Shown here: positions 17,112 through 26,951 of the stretch, one piece after another
How the letters are laid out: each line of letters begins with the position of its first letter
How positions within the stretch are numbered: position 1 is the stretch's first letter
DNA from: Candidatus Palibaumannia cicadellinicola
Lineage (GTDB): Bacteria > Pseudomonadota > Gammaproteobacteria > Enterobacterales > Enterobacteriaceae
Assembly: GCF_000754265.1 (NCBI RefSeq)
Contig: NZ_CP008985.1
Span: 124,001-188,000 of the forward strand
Reading direction: 5' to 3'
DNA length: 64,000 nucleotides
Made by a program: the position numbers and the translations under genes
The notes under the pieces: model-generated
The model's database searches: none
Told to the model about the DNA's origin: nothing
Seen by the model: only the letters and a program-made list of their open reading frames with translations

Positions 17112-19895
17112 TTACTCTACTTTATCCCAATTGTCTCCTATTTTGATATTAACTTCTAACGGTACATCTAGTGGAAAGCAACTTTCCATTAGCGCCCTAA
17201 TATTAACAGTAGCGTTTTCTACTACATTGCGCTGTACTTCAAACACTAGCTCATCATGTACCTGCATAATCATACAAACCGGCGGAGCCTCTTTCTGTAA
17301 CCATCTATCTATAGCGATCATAGCTCGTTTAATTATATCTGCGGCTGTACCTTGCATAGGAGCGTTGATAGCGGCACGCTCAGCACTTCTTTTACGCATA
17401 TAATTGCATGAATTTATCTCGGGTAGATAGAGTCTGCGACCATCAATAGTAGAAACATAACCCTGCTCTCGAGCTTGTTTACGTATACGCTCCATATACT
17501 CTAGTACATAAGGATATCGAGTAAAGTAAAATTTTATGTACTTCTGTGCCTCATTTAGAGGCACAGATAACTGCCGCGCTAGCCCAAAAGCACTCATTCC
17601 GTAAATCAGACCAAAGTTAATAGCTTTAGCGCGTTGGCGCTGATCTTGAGTAACATCGTCTAGTGAGATGTTGAATACCTCTGCTGCGGTAGCGCTGTGG
17701 ATATCTTTGCCAGCTGAAAATGCACTTAATAGGCCCGGATCACGCGAAATATGCGCCAGGATCCGTAGTTCAATCTGCGAATAATCTGCTACGACGAGAG
17801 AAAAATCTGGCGGCGCTATAAAAGCTTGGCGAATACACCGTCCTACTTCGTAGCGTATTGGTATGTTTTGTAAATTAGGACTACTAGAAGAAAGACGTCC
17901 CGTAGTAGTGATCGCCTGATGATAAGAAGTATGTACGCGCTTAGATTCTTTATTTATCATTAGCTGTAGCTTATCAATATAAGTTGACTTTAGCTTAGCT
18001 AGGCAGCGATACTCTAAAATTAATTTAGCTAATGGATAGTTTTGAGCTAGAACAACCAGTACTTCTTCGTTGGTAGAAGGCGCACCTCTAGGTGTTTTCT
18101 TTAGTATAGGTAATTTATGCTTCTCATATAATAGTAATTGTAGCTGCTTAGTAGAAGATAGATTAAAGGGCTGTTTTGCTAGTTTATATGCGGCTACTTC
18201 TAAATCCCATAGTCGTTTAGTAAATTCTATAGAATAAGTCATTAGCATATTTTGGTCAATCATAACGCCCGTCTTTTCAAGACGCGATAGCACTGGTATT
18301 AGGGGTACTTCTATTTCTTGGAAAATTTTTTGTAAATCTAGTACTTCTTTTAGGCGTGGCCAGAGCTTATGATGCAGACGTAGCATGATATCAGCGTATT
18401 CCGCAGCATAAGGTGCTATTAGCTTTATGGGAATCTGATTAAAAGTAAGCTGATTACGTTTAATGCCTACTATTTTATCTAATTTAATTGTGGTATATTT
18501 TAGATAATGTTCTGCCAAACTTTCTATATCGTGCTTTCCGGATACGCTATCTAGTACATAAGATTCTAGCATAGTATCGAATATCATACCGACTAAATTG
18601 ATATTATAACGTTTTAAAACATGGTAATTAAATTTAAAATTATGGCCTATTTTTGCTATAGTTATATCTTCTAACACTGGTTTCAGAGCAGCAAGAACTA
18701 GCCTACAATCGAGTTGATTTGGTGCATTTAAATCATTATGTCCGATCGGTAGGTAAGCTGCTTTGCCAGGTTGTACTGCGAAACATAGCCCTACTAAGTC
18801 GCCGGTAAGATAATCTCTATTTCTAATAGAGGTCTCGGTATTAAAAGCGAATAACCCTACACGGCGAATTTCTGTAATCCACTGCTCTAGTTCCGTTATT
18901 TGATAAATAACTTTATAACATGTTTTTGATAGCTGTTCAGATTCTTTGCAGTATTGCTTGGTAAACGGCGGCGCTATAGTATGTTTACTTCTCTTTAGCC
19001 ATCGCCATTTACCTAACTCTAATTGAATTATCCAACGTTTGAAATCATAGCGCCGAAATAGTAACATCAACGCTTTATAGTTAGGTTCTTTGACTATTAG
19101 CTGATGATAGGGTATATCGAGTGTAACATTAGTCTTAATGGTTGCTAACTGATAGGAAAGAAAAGCCACTTCGCGGTTCTGCTCTAGCTTGGCAGCAACC
19201 TGTTTTGCACCACGTAAATTACTCAAATGGCTGACATTATGTAAATTTTGATATAATAGCTTTAAACTTCCTAACTGTTGCAGCAATAGTTGAGCGGTCT
19301 TTTTACCTACGCCTGGTACGCCTGGAATATTATCTGAATTGTCACCAATAAGTGCTAGATAGTCAATAATTAGTTCCGGTGGAACCCCAAATTTTAATTG
19401 AACTTCCTTTGGTCCTAGGACAGTATTCGAAATTGTGTTAATTAGAGTAATTTGGGATGAAACTAACTGTGCCATATCCTTATCGCCGGTACTGATTAAA
19501 ACATTACTACCATTACATGCAGCTTCACGTGCTAGGGTACCGATAACATCATCTGACTCAACACCGGTCACAACAAGTAGTGGTAATCCCATTGCTCTAA
19601 CTATTTCATATAACGGACTAATCTGGCAACATAGATCGTTTGGCATTATAGGACGGTGGGATTTATAATGTTCGAATAGTTCATCGCGAAAAGTTTTTCC
19701 ATAGGCATCAAATACAACTGCTATCTGGCTAGTACGGTATTGCATTAATAGGCTCTTAAGCATATTCACTACGCCGTATATTGCTCCAGTTGGTTCACCA
19801 GCGTGATTGGTCAACGGCGGAAAGGCATGATAAGCACGGTAAAGATAAAATGAACCATCTACTAGAAGTAACTGCTTTTCTGCCATTTGCACCAT
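17112..19895 (-). CDS. polA: DNA polymerase I with degraded proofreading site
   Basis: Pol I fills repair gaps and removes RNA primers. The 5' nuclease domain keeps its acidic residues (LLVDGSFYLYRAYHAF, VESDDVIGTL, STGDKDMAQL, GDNSDNIPGVPGVG). The polymerase domain keeps motifs A (VVADYSQIELRI), B (RAKAINFGLIYGMSAFG) and C (QVHDELVFEV). The 3'-5' exonuclease domain is present in length but its metal ligands are changed: FDTET reads FNTET (N codon 18840-18842), NLKYD reads NFKFN (18627-18629) and AAEDAD reads AAEYAD (18396-18398). I chose ATG 19895 (MVQMAEKQ, matching E. coli MVQ) over an in-frame TTG at 19901. Total 927 residues. Confidence 0.96.
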   Translation of the reverse strand: MVQMAEKQLLLVDGSFYLYRAYHAFPPLTNHAGEPTGAIYGVVNMLKSLLMQYRTSQIAVVFDAYGKTFRDELFEHYKSHRPIMPNDLCCQISPLYEIVRAMGLPLLVVTGVESDDVIGTLAREAACNGSNVLISTGDKDMAQLVSSQITLINTISNTVLGPKEVQLKFGVPPELIIDYLALIGDNSDNIPGVPGVGKKTAQLLLQQLGSLKLLYQNLHNVSHLSNLRGAKQVAAKLEQNREVAFLSYQLATIKTNVTLDIPYHQLIVKEPNYKALMLLFRRYDFKRWIIQLELGKWRWLKRSKHTIAPPFTKQYCKESEQLSKTCYKVIYQITELEQWITEIRRVGLFAFNTETSIRNRDYLTGDLVGLCFAVQPGKAAYLPIGHNDLNAPNQLDCRLVLAALKPVLEDITIAKIGHNFKFNYHVLKRYNINLVGMIFDTMLESYVLDSVSGKHDIESLAEHYLKYTTIKLDKIVGIKRNQLTFNQIPIKLIAPYAAEYADIMLRLHHKLWPRLKEVLDLQKIFQEIEVPLIPVLSRLEKTGVMIDQNMLMTYSIEFTKRLWDLEVAAYKLAKQPFNLSSTKQLQLLLYEKHKLPILKKTPRGAPSTNEEVLVVLAQNYPLAKLILEYRCLAKLKSTYIDKLQLMINKESKRVHTSYHQAITTTGRLSSSSPNLQNIPIRYEVGRCIRQAFIAPPDFSLVVADYSQIELRILAHISRDPGLLSAFSAGKDIHSATAAEVFNISLDDVTQDQRQRAKAINFGLIYGMSAFGLARQLSVPLNEAQKYIKFYFTRYPYVLEYMERIRKQAREQGYVSTIDGRRLYLPEINSCNYMRKRSAERAAINAPMQGTAADIIKRAMIAIDRWLQKEAPPVCMIMQVHDELVFEVQRNVVENATVNIRALMESCFPLDVPLEVNIKIGDNWDKVE

Positions 19896-19931
19896 AGCCA
19901 ATTGGGATTGTGAGTGAAAACTTAATGTTAG

Positions 19932-19953
19932 CCATTGTCACCAGAAACAATGG
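19932..19953. repeat. Inverted repeat upstream of polA
   Basis: Arms CCATTGT (19932-19938) and ACAATGG (19947-19953) flank an 8-base loop, 37 bases before the polA start. Could be an operator or hairpin in the polA leader; no known counterpart. Confidence 0.3.
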
Positions 19954-20134
19954 TCATTACGCATATTATTAGCGCTCGGATTATTTAGTATTTTAAAAGA
20001 AAATAGATCAGATCAATGAATTATTATTCTATATTTCAACTAGTTTTTTACTGGTTGATAATCATATCGCGCATCGCGCGGTAGTGTCTAGCTGTGTTAG
20101 GATGAACAATATATTTATTTAGCAAATATAAACA

Positions 20135-21976
20135 ATGAGCTATAAGGTACTTGCCCGTAAGTGGCGTCCACAAACTTTTGCCGATGTAGTTGGTCAGAAA
20201 CATGTTCTAACAGCACTTACTAACGGCTTGTTATTGGATAGAATTCATCACGCATATTTATTATCTGGGACCCGCGGTGTGGGCAAAACTACTATTGCCC
20301 GCTTGTTGGCTAAAGGGCTAAATTGTGAAAAAGGTATAACTACTATACCATGCTGTCAGTGTAAAAATTGCAGTGAAATTGCACAAAGCTGTTTTGTAGA
20401 TTTGATAGAGATTGATGCTGCTTCACGGACCAAAGTAGAAGATACCCGCGAACTTTTGGATAATGTCCAATACGCACCAACTCACGGACGCTTCAAGGTT
20501 TATTTAATCGACGAAGTGCACATGCTGTCTCGTTATAGTTTTAACGCACTTTTAAAGACGCTAGAAGAACCGCCTGCGCATGTTAAATTTCTGTTAGCAA
20601 CTACTGATCCGCAGAAGATACCCATGACTATTCTATCCCGCTGCTTGCAGTTTCATCTTAAGGCGCTTAATGTTAGCCAAATTAGTAACCAGCTGATACA
20701 TATCTTACAGAATGAGCATATTTATGCTGAGCAACGTGCGTTGGAACTATTAGCCCGCGCAGCTGATGGTAGCATGCGTGATGCATTAAGCCTGACCGAT
20801 CAAGCTATTATTATGGGGCAGGGAATTGTTAGTTGGGAAGCGGTTAGTATCATGCTTGGTCATATGAATACAGAGCAGTCACTAACATTAATAGAAGCGC
20901 TAGTTAATGCTAATAGCAAAACTATGATGGAAGAACTAGCACAATGTGCGGTACGTAGCATCAACTGGGAAAACTTATTAGTAGAGATGTTATCTCTACT
21001 ACACCGTATTGCTATGGGTCAACTACGATCTGAGCAATTAAACTACGATAATCAAATGGACCACTTGTTACCTCGCCTACGTAATTTAGCACGACGTATT
21101 ACACCAGAAGATCTACAGCTTTATTACCAGACTCTGCTAATCGGCCGTAAAGAGTTACCCTATGCACCAGATAGCCGCATGGGGGTAGAAATGACTATGT
21201 TGCGCGCACTAGCTTTTCATCCGAACAAAACTCTATCGTCTGTGCACGATACTTCTGCTAGTGTAGAAAAAATAATTAATCAATCCCCATTTGATCACAC
21301 TTTATCAGGCTTAACTACAATATGTGATACCAGACGAATGGATATGGATATAGCAGAAAAGATAGAAAATGACGATATGAGCGCTAAATGTTTGCAGGCG
21401 CGCACAGCTTTGCTACAACACCAAGAGAGACACAAATCAAATCATAGTCAATCGGTCTCTAGTAACACACTAGAGCGCCGAACTTCAGTCTACGAGTATC
21501 TAGATCAGCGTCATAATGCAAAAGATTGTACATTACGAAAAAATAACGACACCAAACCCCTGGAGTTAGTAGCTAAGTTAATTCAAGAATCTATCAAGCG
21601 AGACCCTTGGTCGGCGCAGGTGCAACGTTTGTCGCTACCTAAAATCGTACAGCAACTAGCACTCAATGCGTGGCAGGAGAATATTGCGCCTGGAAAGATA
21701 TGCCTGCATCTGCGTTCGTCCCGGCGCTATCTTAAATCTGTGGACGCTCATAATACGTTACGTAACGCTTTGAGCGTAGATTTAGGTACACAGATTGAAT
21801 TAACCATACTGGAAGATGATAATCTTGAGGTTAAAACGCCACTAGAGTTGAGACAAGCTATTTATGAAGAAAAACTGATACAAGCACGGGAAGCCATTAC
21901 TACTGATAGACATATTCAAATGATGCAGCATATTTTAGATGCTCAGTTAGATGAAGACAGTATAGAGCCTATTTAA
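20135..21976 (+). CDS. dnaX: DNA polymerase III tau subunit (possible gamma by frameshifting)
   Basis: Clamp-loader ATPase and replisome organiser. AAA+ motifs: Walker A SGTRGVGKTTIAR, a zinc module (CCQCKNCSEI), Walker B VYLIDEVHML, sensor 1 LLATTDPQKIP. Clamp-loader domain III extends to about residue 365, followed by a low-complexity linker and the tau-specific domain V (WSAQVQRLSLPKIVQQLALNAW to the end ELDE-like LDEDSIEPI) that binds the polymerase alpha subunit. At 613 residues it is slightly shorter than E. coli tau (643). An A6T run at 21538-21544 in the linker could produce a gamma form. ybaB follows. Confidence 0.96.
   Translation: MSYKVLARKWRPQTFADVVGQKHVLTALTNGLLLDRIHHAYLLSGTRGVGKTTIARLLAKGLNCEKGITTIPCCQCKNCSEIAQSCFVDLIEIDAASRTKVEDTRELLDNVQYAPTHGRFKVYLIDEVHMLSRYSFNALLKTLEEPPAHVKFLLATTDPQKIPMTILSRCLQFHLKALNVSQISNQLIHILQNEHIYAEQRALELLARAADGSMRDALSLTDQAIIMGQGIVSWEAVSIMLGHMNTEQSLTLIEALVNANSKTMMEELAQCAVRSINWENLLVEMLSLLHRIAMGQLRSEQLNYDNQMDHLLPRLRNLARRITPEDLQLYYQTLLIGRKELPYAPDSRMGVEMTMLRALAFHPNKTLSSVHDTSASVEKIINQSPFDHTLSGLTTICDTRRMDMDIAEKIENDDMSAKCLQARTALLQHQERHKSNHSQSVSSNTLERRTSVYEYLDQRHNAKDCTLRKNNDTKPLELVAKLIQESIKRDPWSAQVQRLSLPKIVQQLALNAWQENIAPGKICLHLRSSRRYLKSVDAHNTLRNALSVDLGTQIELTILEDDNLEVKTPLELRQAIYEEKLIQAREAITTDRHIQMMQHILDAQLDEDSIEPI
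21538..21546 (+). promoter_or_regulatory. Candidate dnaX slippage site (A AAA AAT, then TAA in -1 frame)
   Basis: Six A residues are followed by TAA. In frame 0 the codons are CGA AAA AAT AAC; a -1 slip places AAA AAA and then TAA, ending the product at about residue 470, between the ATPase domains and domain V. E. coli makes gamma by -1 slippage on A AAA AAG at a comparable place. No clear stimulating hairpin was recognised downstream. Confidence 0.35.
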
Positions 21977-22039
21977 CTTAATATATGTATGACTATTTAT
22001 CGTAGCAGAAGCAGCCCTACTCAAGAGAGAGATAACACT

Positions 22040-22369
22040 ATGTTTAGTAAAAGCGGTATTAATGACCTAATGAAGCAAGCCCAGCAAATCCAGCAAAAAA
22101 TGCAACAGATACAAGAAGAAATTGCTCAGCTAGAAGTTATTGGAGAGTCCGGTGCTGGCTTAGTTAAAGTCACTATCAACGGCACTCATAATTGTCGTCG
22201 TGTAGAAGTTGATCAAAGTTTACTAGAAGATGATAAGGATATGCTAGAAGACTTAATAGCTGCGGCATTCAATGATGCAACTCGTCGCATCACTGAAACT
22301 CAAAAAGAAAAAATGACATCTGTATCTAGTAGCATGCAGCTTCCGCTTGGTTTTAATATTGCATTATGA
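22040..22369 (+). CDS. ybaB: Nucleoid-associated protein YbaB/EbfC
   Basis: A small dimeric DNA-binding protein of the YbaB/EbfC family. The ATG at 22040 ([22 protein letters not shown]) preceded by GAGAG gives 109 residues, the same as E. coli; an upstream in-frame ATG at 21989 would add 17 residues not found in the family. Core motifs [24 protein letters not shown] and [16 protein letters not shown] are intact. It follows dnaX by 63 bases as in E. coli, but recR, which normally comes next, is missing. Confidence 0.95.
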   Translation: MFSKSGINDLMKQAQQIQQKMQQIQEEIAQLEVIGESGAGLVKVTINGTHNCRRVEVDQSLLEDDKDMLEDLIAAAFNDATRRITETQKEKMTSVSSSMQLPLGFNIAL

Positions 22370-22571
22370 TGCTTTCAGCAGCAATCGGCTTATCAGATTT
22401 TCCGCGTAGTTAAATGAAAAGAAAAAATAGATAACTTAATTGATTATAGATATGATCCATGCTTATGCTATTGCTCACTTAATTAAATGTGCGGAGATCT
22501 TGGTACGTAATACTCAAACTAGATTTAATCTAATATGACGATCACATTCGCTGTTCTTTTTTATGTTTCTG

Positions 22572-22601
22572 CTTGAAAGACTCGGTACTGATCCCCATGT
22601 T
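22572..22601 (+). promoter_or_regulatory. Sigma-32 (heat shock) type promoter of htpG
   Basis: CTTGAAA (22572-22578) and CCCCATGTT (22593-22601) are separated by 14 bases and match the sigma-32 consensus elements CTTGAAA and CCCCATnT. The element ends 35 bases before the htpG ATG, a gene transcribed from a sigma-32 promoter in E. coli. Confidence 0.7.
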
Positions 22602-22636
22602 TTCATCATTTCAACCTATTTATTTGGTAGTAATTT

Positions 22637-24535
22637 ATGAGTATGACAAAAAAAGAAACCCGTGGATTTCAATCAGAAGTGAAGCAGTTACTTCATCTAA
22701 TGATTAACTCACTTTACTCTAACAAAGAAATTTTCCTACGAGAACTAATTTCTAATGCTTCAGATGCTGCGGATAAATTACGCTTCCGTGCTCTTGCACA
22801 GCCTAATCTGTATGAAGGAAATGGAGAACTACACGTACGCCTAGTGTGTAACAAAGATAAACGTACCGTTACGTTGATCGATAATGGCATAGGAATGCGT
22901 CGCGATGAAGTGATCGAGAATTTAGGCACGATTGCTAAATCTGGTACCAAAGCTTTTCTTGAATCAATGGGTACAGACCACATTAAAGATAGTCAGTTAA
23001 TCGGTCAATTTGGTGTTGGTTTTTATTCTGCATTTATTGTCGCTGAAAAAGTCACAGTACATACCCGTGCAGCTGGTGCTTCTGCTGAAGAAGGAGTTTA
23101 CTGGGAGTCAACAGGTGAAGGAGACTATATCATCGCTTCTATTCATCGGCCAGAGCGTGGAACGGAAATTACTTTATATCTACGTAAAGGTGAAGAGGAA
23201 TTTCTTGATGACTGGCGAATCAAAAACATAATTGGAAAGTATTCCGATCATATTTCTTTGCCCATTGAGATAGCAATAAATACTAAGCAAGAAGAAAAGA
23301 GCATCAATTGGGAAAAAATTAATAAAGCTCAGGCATTATGGACTCGTAATAAAGTCAATATAACTGATGAAGAATATAAAGATTTTTATAAACATCTATC
23401 TCATGATTGTAACGACCCACTCAGCTGGAGCCACAATAGGGTTGAAGGAAAACAAGAGTACACTTGCTTATTGTATATTCCAACTAATGCTCCCTGGAAT
23501 ATTTGGAATCGTGATCAGAAATACGGTCTGAAACTTTATGTGAAGCGCGTACTGATTATGGATGATGCATCATATTTTATACCAAACTACCTACGTTTTA
23601 TAAAAGGGATTATAGATTGCAATGATTTACCGCTGAATATTTCACGTGAAATTCTGCAAAATAGCCGAGTAACTCAGGGCTTAAAGAGCGCGATGACTAA
23701 ACGTGTACTGTTGATGCTAGAAAAATTAGCTAAAGAAAATAGCGAACAGTACCAGTCTTTCTGGCATAATTTTGGCCTAGTACTAAAAGAAGGGCCAGCA
23801 GAAGATCCAGCAAATAACGAAACGATAGCTAGACTACTTCGTTTTGCTTCAACCTATAGTAATAGTCCAGTGCAAACTGTATCACTCGATGAGTATGTTA
23901 GCCGCATAGTAGAAAAGCAGGAGAAGATTTACTACATCACCGCTGATAGTTACGCTGCCGCAAAAAGTAGTCCACATCTAGAATTGCTGCAAAAAAAAGG
24001 TATTGAAGTTTTATTACTTTTTGATCGTATTGATGGATGGATGATGAATTATTTAACGGAATTTAACGGTAAGTCATTCCAGTTGGTAAGTAAAGCTGAT
24101 TTAACATTCGATGAATTTGCTTATGAAGAAACAACGGAACAGAAAGAGATAGAAAAAGCTTTAAAGCCATTTGTCGAGCGAGTAAAAAGTTATCTCGGTA
24201 ATAGAATTAAAGAGGTACGGTTAACATATCGTTTAACTGATACACCAGCTATTGTAACTATAGACTCTAATGATATGACAACACATATGGCTAAACTCAT
24301 CGTTGCAGCAGGGCAGACGAAACCTGAAATTCAGTATATCTTTGAGCTAAATCCAGAACACCCACTAGTTAAACGTGTAGCAAATATAAGCGATGAAATA
24401 GCATTTAGCGAATGGATAGAGCTACTACTAGATGAAGCTTTATTTGTTGAAAGTGGCACATTAGAAGATCCTAATAAATTTATTCGCCGTATGAATCAGT
24501 TACTAAACACTATACCAAACGAGGTAATTCAATAG
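22637..24535 (+). CDS. htpG: Chaperone HtpG (Hsp90)
   Basis: Bacterial Hsp90, an ATP-dependent dimeric chaperone of the cytoplasm. It is 632 residues (E. coli 624). The GHKL ATP-binding domain is intact: [42 protein letters not shown] and [15 protein letters not shown]. The middle domain contains [12 protein letters not shown] and the C-terminal dimerisation domain ends FIRRMNQLL. Starts at 22637 or 22643 (MTKKETRGF) are both possible. An A8 run at 23991-23998 lies within the LLQKKGIEV codons. A sigma-32-type promoter precedes it. Confidence 0.96.
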   Translation: MSMTKKETRGFQSEVKQLLHLMINSLYSNKEIFLRELISNASDAADKLRFRALAQPNLYEGNGELHVRLVCNKDKRTVTLIDNGIGMRRDEVIENLGTIAKSGTKAFLESMGTDHIKDSQLIGQFGVGFYSAFIVAEKVTVHTRAAGASAEEGVYWESTGEGDYIIASIHRPERGTEITLYLRKGEEEFLDDWRIKNIIGKYSDHISLPIEIAINTKQEEKSINWEKINKAQALWTRNKVNITDEEYKDFYKHLSHDCNDPLSWSHNRVEGKQEYTCLLYIPTNAPWNIWNRDQKYGLKLYVKRVLIMDDASYFIPNYLRFIKGIIDCNDLPLNISREILQNSRVTQGLKSAMTKRVLLMLEKLAKENSEQYQSFWHNFGLVLKEGPAEDPANNETIARLLRFASTYSNSPVQTVSLDEYVSRIVEKQEKIYYITADSYAAAKSSPHLELLQKKGIEVLLLFDRIDGWMMNYLTEFNGKSFQLVSKADLTFDEFAYEETTEQKEIEKALKPFVERVKSYLGNRIKEVRLTYRLTDTPAIVTIDSNDMTTHMAKLIVAAGQTKPEIQYIFELNPEHPLVKRVANISDEIAFSEWIELLLDEALFVESGTLEDPNKFIRRMNQLLNTIPNEVIQ

Positions 24536-24607
24536 GAAGATAGGAAGAGATGCTATCGTTTTTGTTGGATCGTATAACTTCGATAATTCGATAAAGAGAC
24601 TAACGTA

Positions 24608-25270
24608 ATGCGTATTATTCTTCTTGGCGCTCCTGGCGCTGGTAAAGGTACTCAAGCACAATTTCTTATGAAACAGTACGGAATTCCGCATATTTCCACA
24701 GGCGCTATGTTACGCGCGGCAGTAAAAAAGAGATCTACGTTAGGAAAAACAGTCAAAGCAATTATCGATACAGGAAGATTAGTAACAGATCAACTAGTTA
24801 TAAAGCTAGTCAAAAAAAGAATTCTACATAAGGACTGCCATAAGGGATTTTTACTAGATGGTTTTCCTCGTACCATTACTCAAGCAGAGGCAATGAAAGT
24901 AGCTGGTATTAAAATAGATGTTGTACTTGCTTTTATTGTACCAGATACCTTACTTATAAACCGTATTGTCGGTCGTATGGTTCATGGACCGTCTGGACGC
25001 ATTTATCATGTAAAATTTAATCCACCGCAACAAGAGGGCAAGGATGATGTTACTGGCGAAGCCCTCAAAATACGTCAAGATGACCAGGAAGACACAGTAC
25101 GTCAACGTCTGGTAGAGTATCATCAACAGACGGAGCCACTGATTAATTACTACTGTAAAGAAGATCATGCAGGCAACACGCGTTACTTTGCTGTTAATGC
25201 AAAACATCAAGTTCAAGAGATCAATAGAGAATTAGTCCGCATCCTATCATCTCAATTGAACCTAGCTTAG
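24608..25270 (+). CDS. adk: Adenylate kinase
   Basis: Interconverts ATP plus AMP with two ADP. The P-loop [31 protein letters not shown] region [25 protein letters not shown] and the arginines of NRIVGR and [11 protein letters not shown] are present. At 220 residues it is slightly longer than E. coli (214). The AMP-binding STGDMLR motif reads STGAMLR (usual Asp33 replaced by Ala), and the second Arg of VGRRVH is Met. It lies between htpG and a convergent purK; hemH, next in E. coli, is missing. Confidence 0.95.
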   Translation: MRIILLGAPGAGKGTQAQFLMKQYGIPHISTGAMLRAAVKKRSTLGKTVKAIIDTGRLVTDQLVIKLVKKRILHKDCHKGFLLDGFPRTITQAEAMKVAGIKIDVVLAFIVPDTLLINRIVGRMVHGPSGRIYHVKFNPPQQEGKDDVTGEALKIRQDDQEDTVRQRLVEYHQQTEPLINYYCKEDHAGNTRYFAVNAKHQVQEINRELVRILSSQLNLA

Positions 25271-25271
25271 T

Positions 25272-26342
25272 TTAACTATTAAGGTGTTGTCTGGCCCAGG
25301 TTATCCCACCTTGATATTCTACTGGTAAATTTTGGGCTAGGTATTGCAAACTACGACTAAGTATAGCACTGTCTGGATGACAAAGATTGAGATGACCAAC
25401 TTTACGTCCTGGACGTACTATTTTATCATACCAATGTAGATGGACTAATGGGTCAGCGAGCCAACGATCGCTCACATCGATACCAATTAAATTAATCATT
25501 ATCGAGGGTGCTGTTACCACAGGTGCTGGCAGTGGTAACATTAAAATAGCACGTAAATGTAGCTCAAATTGACTAATAGAGGCACCATTTTGTGTCCAAT
25601 GTCCACTATTATGTACACGCGGGGCTAATTCATTAATAAGTAATTTATCTCCGATAATGAAACACTCCATCGCCATCACGCCGACATAGTTAAGTGCTTG
25701 TAAAAGAATACCAAGCATCTTTTCTGCTTGTTTTTGCCAGCAGTTATCTGGAGCTGGGGACACAATACTTACTCGTAATATACCATCTTTATGTAGATTA
25801 CGAGTAAATGGATAGAAAACCATACTACCATCTACGCTGCGGGCACCGACTAGAGATATTTCTTCATCGAAAATCATACCCTGTTCGACAATACATTTAC
25901 CATAACATTCAAACGGTAGCATAGTTTCTTCACCAGGACGTAATTGCCATTGGCCATGTCCATCGTAACCACCAACTCTACGTTTAACAATAGCTAGAGC
26001 ATTAAAAGAGAGAAAAATTTCTGGCCATTGCGTCGCATCTTGCAGTTTTTCCCAGGGCGCAGTAGCTAAATTTAGTTTATCAAGTAATTGTTTTTGTTTT
26101 AATCGATCGGCTAGATAGTGTAATATATTAATATTCACAAAACTATTATGGTTCGCTAATTGACGCGTTAGCGCTGTTTCTGGCCAGCGTTCAATTTCGG
26201 CGGTAATGACACTTTCCTGAAAAGGTACTGATTCAGGATCGGCATCTAAGCTTACCGGAAAAACCGTAATACCCATTGGCTCGCCAGCCTGATGCAGCAT
26301 ACGACCTAGTTGTCCATTACCTAATACGCAAACTGATTTCAC
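25272..26342 (-). CDS. purK: N5-carboxyaminoimidazole ribonucleotide synthase PurK
   Basis: ATP-grasp enzyme that carboxylates AIR to N5-CAIR in purine synthesis. The start is GTG at 26342 ([16 protein letters not shown] aligns with E. coli [16 protein letters not shown]); it has an AAGGA site and overlaps the purE stop as GTGA, so the two are translationally coupled. ATP-grasp features: [32 protein letters not shown] and [19 protein letters not shown]. Length 356 (E. coli 355). The gene ends one base after the convergent adk stop. Confidence 0.96.
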   Translation of the reverse strand: MKSVCVLGNGQLGRMLHQAGEPMGITVFPVSLDADPESVPFQESVITAEIERWPETALTRQLANHNSFVNINILHYLADRLKQKQLLDKLNLATAPWEKLQDATQWPEIFLSFNALAIVKRRVGGYDGHGQWQLRPGEETMLPFECYGKCIVEQGMIFDEEISLVGARSVDGSMVFYPFTRNLHKDGILRVSIVSPAPDNCWQKQAEKMLGILLQALNYVGVMAMECFIIGDKLLINELAPRVHNSGHWTQNGASISQFELHLRAILMLPLPAPVVTAPSIMINLIGIDVSDRWLADPLVHLHWYDKIVRPGRKVGHLNLCHPDSAILSRSLQYLAQNLPVEYQGGITWARQHLNS

Positions 26343-26848
26343 GCTGGTTTCCTTGGATCTGAATGAATAAGGATCTCTTCGGTCTGCTGCTGTCGCCATT
26401 GTTTTAGCCGTATATAAAGAGACGCATCATGTAAAGCGAGAATTTGCGCTGCAAGCAATGCGGCATTAATAGCACCAGGCTTTCCGATGGCAAGTGTTCC
26501 CACCGGAATACCGCTAGGCATCTGAACTATTGAGTAGAGACTATCGATTCCACTGAGTGCAGTACTCTGTACTGGCACACCTAATACTGGTACCAGAGTT
26601 TTAGCCGCAAGCATGCCTGGTAAGTGTGCAGCACCCCCTGCTCCAGCAATGATCACTTTATAACCATTAGTTACTGCCTGTTCAGCAAAGCTGAATAATT
26701 TATCCGGAGTACGATGCGCTGAAATTATTTCAACATCAAAAAAAACATCTAGCGTGATAAGTATTTCAGCAGTAAATTGCATAGTTATCCAATCACTTTT
26801 AGAACCCATGACAATAGAAATTTTTGCAGGTGCAAGATTGCATTTCAT
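26339..26848 (-). CDS. purE: N5-carboxyaminoimidazole ribonucleotide mutase PurE
   Basis: Converts N5-CAIR to CAIR. The frame is open to 26908, but ATG 26848 ([19 protein letters not shown]) gives 169 residues, the E. coli length. The substrate-binding motifs [36 protein letters not shown] and [19 protein letters not shown] are intact. It sits directly upstream of purK with a 4-base stop/start overlap and downstream of lpxH, the E. coli order with ppiB removed. Confidence 0.96.
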   Translation of the reverse strand: MKCNLAPAKISIVMGSKSDWITMQFTAEILITLDVFFDVEIISAHRTPDKLFSFAEQAVTNGYKVIIAGAGGAAHLPGMLAAKTLVPVLGVPVQSTALSGIDSLYSIVQMPSGIPVGTLAIGKPGAINAALLAAQILALHDASLYIRLKQWRQQQTEEILIHSDPRKPA

Positions 26849-26951
26849 AAGATAAGTTTTATGGCATAAATCACAACATAATAACAACATGAGTATAAAG
26901 CATATCATGAGATTTCAATAAAAAAAAGAAGAGGGCTAGTACGGACTTAGA

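Noticed and set aside
22370..22410. Possible recR tail (codons reading ...NRLIRF) after ybaB
   Set aside because: Only a handful of residues resemble the RecR end; too short to separate from chance.
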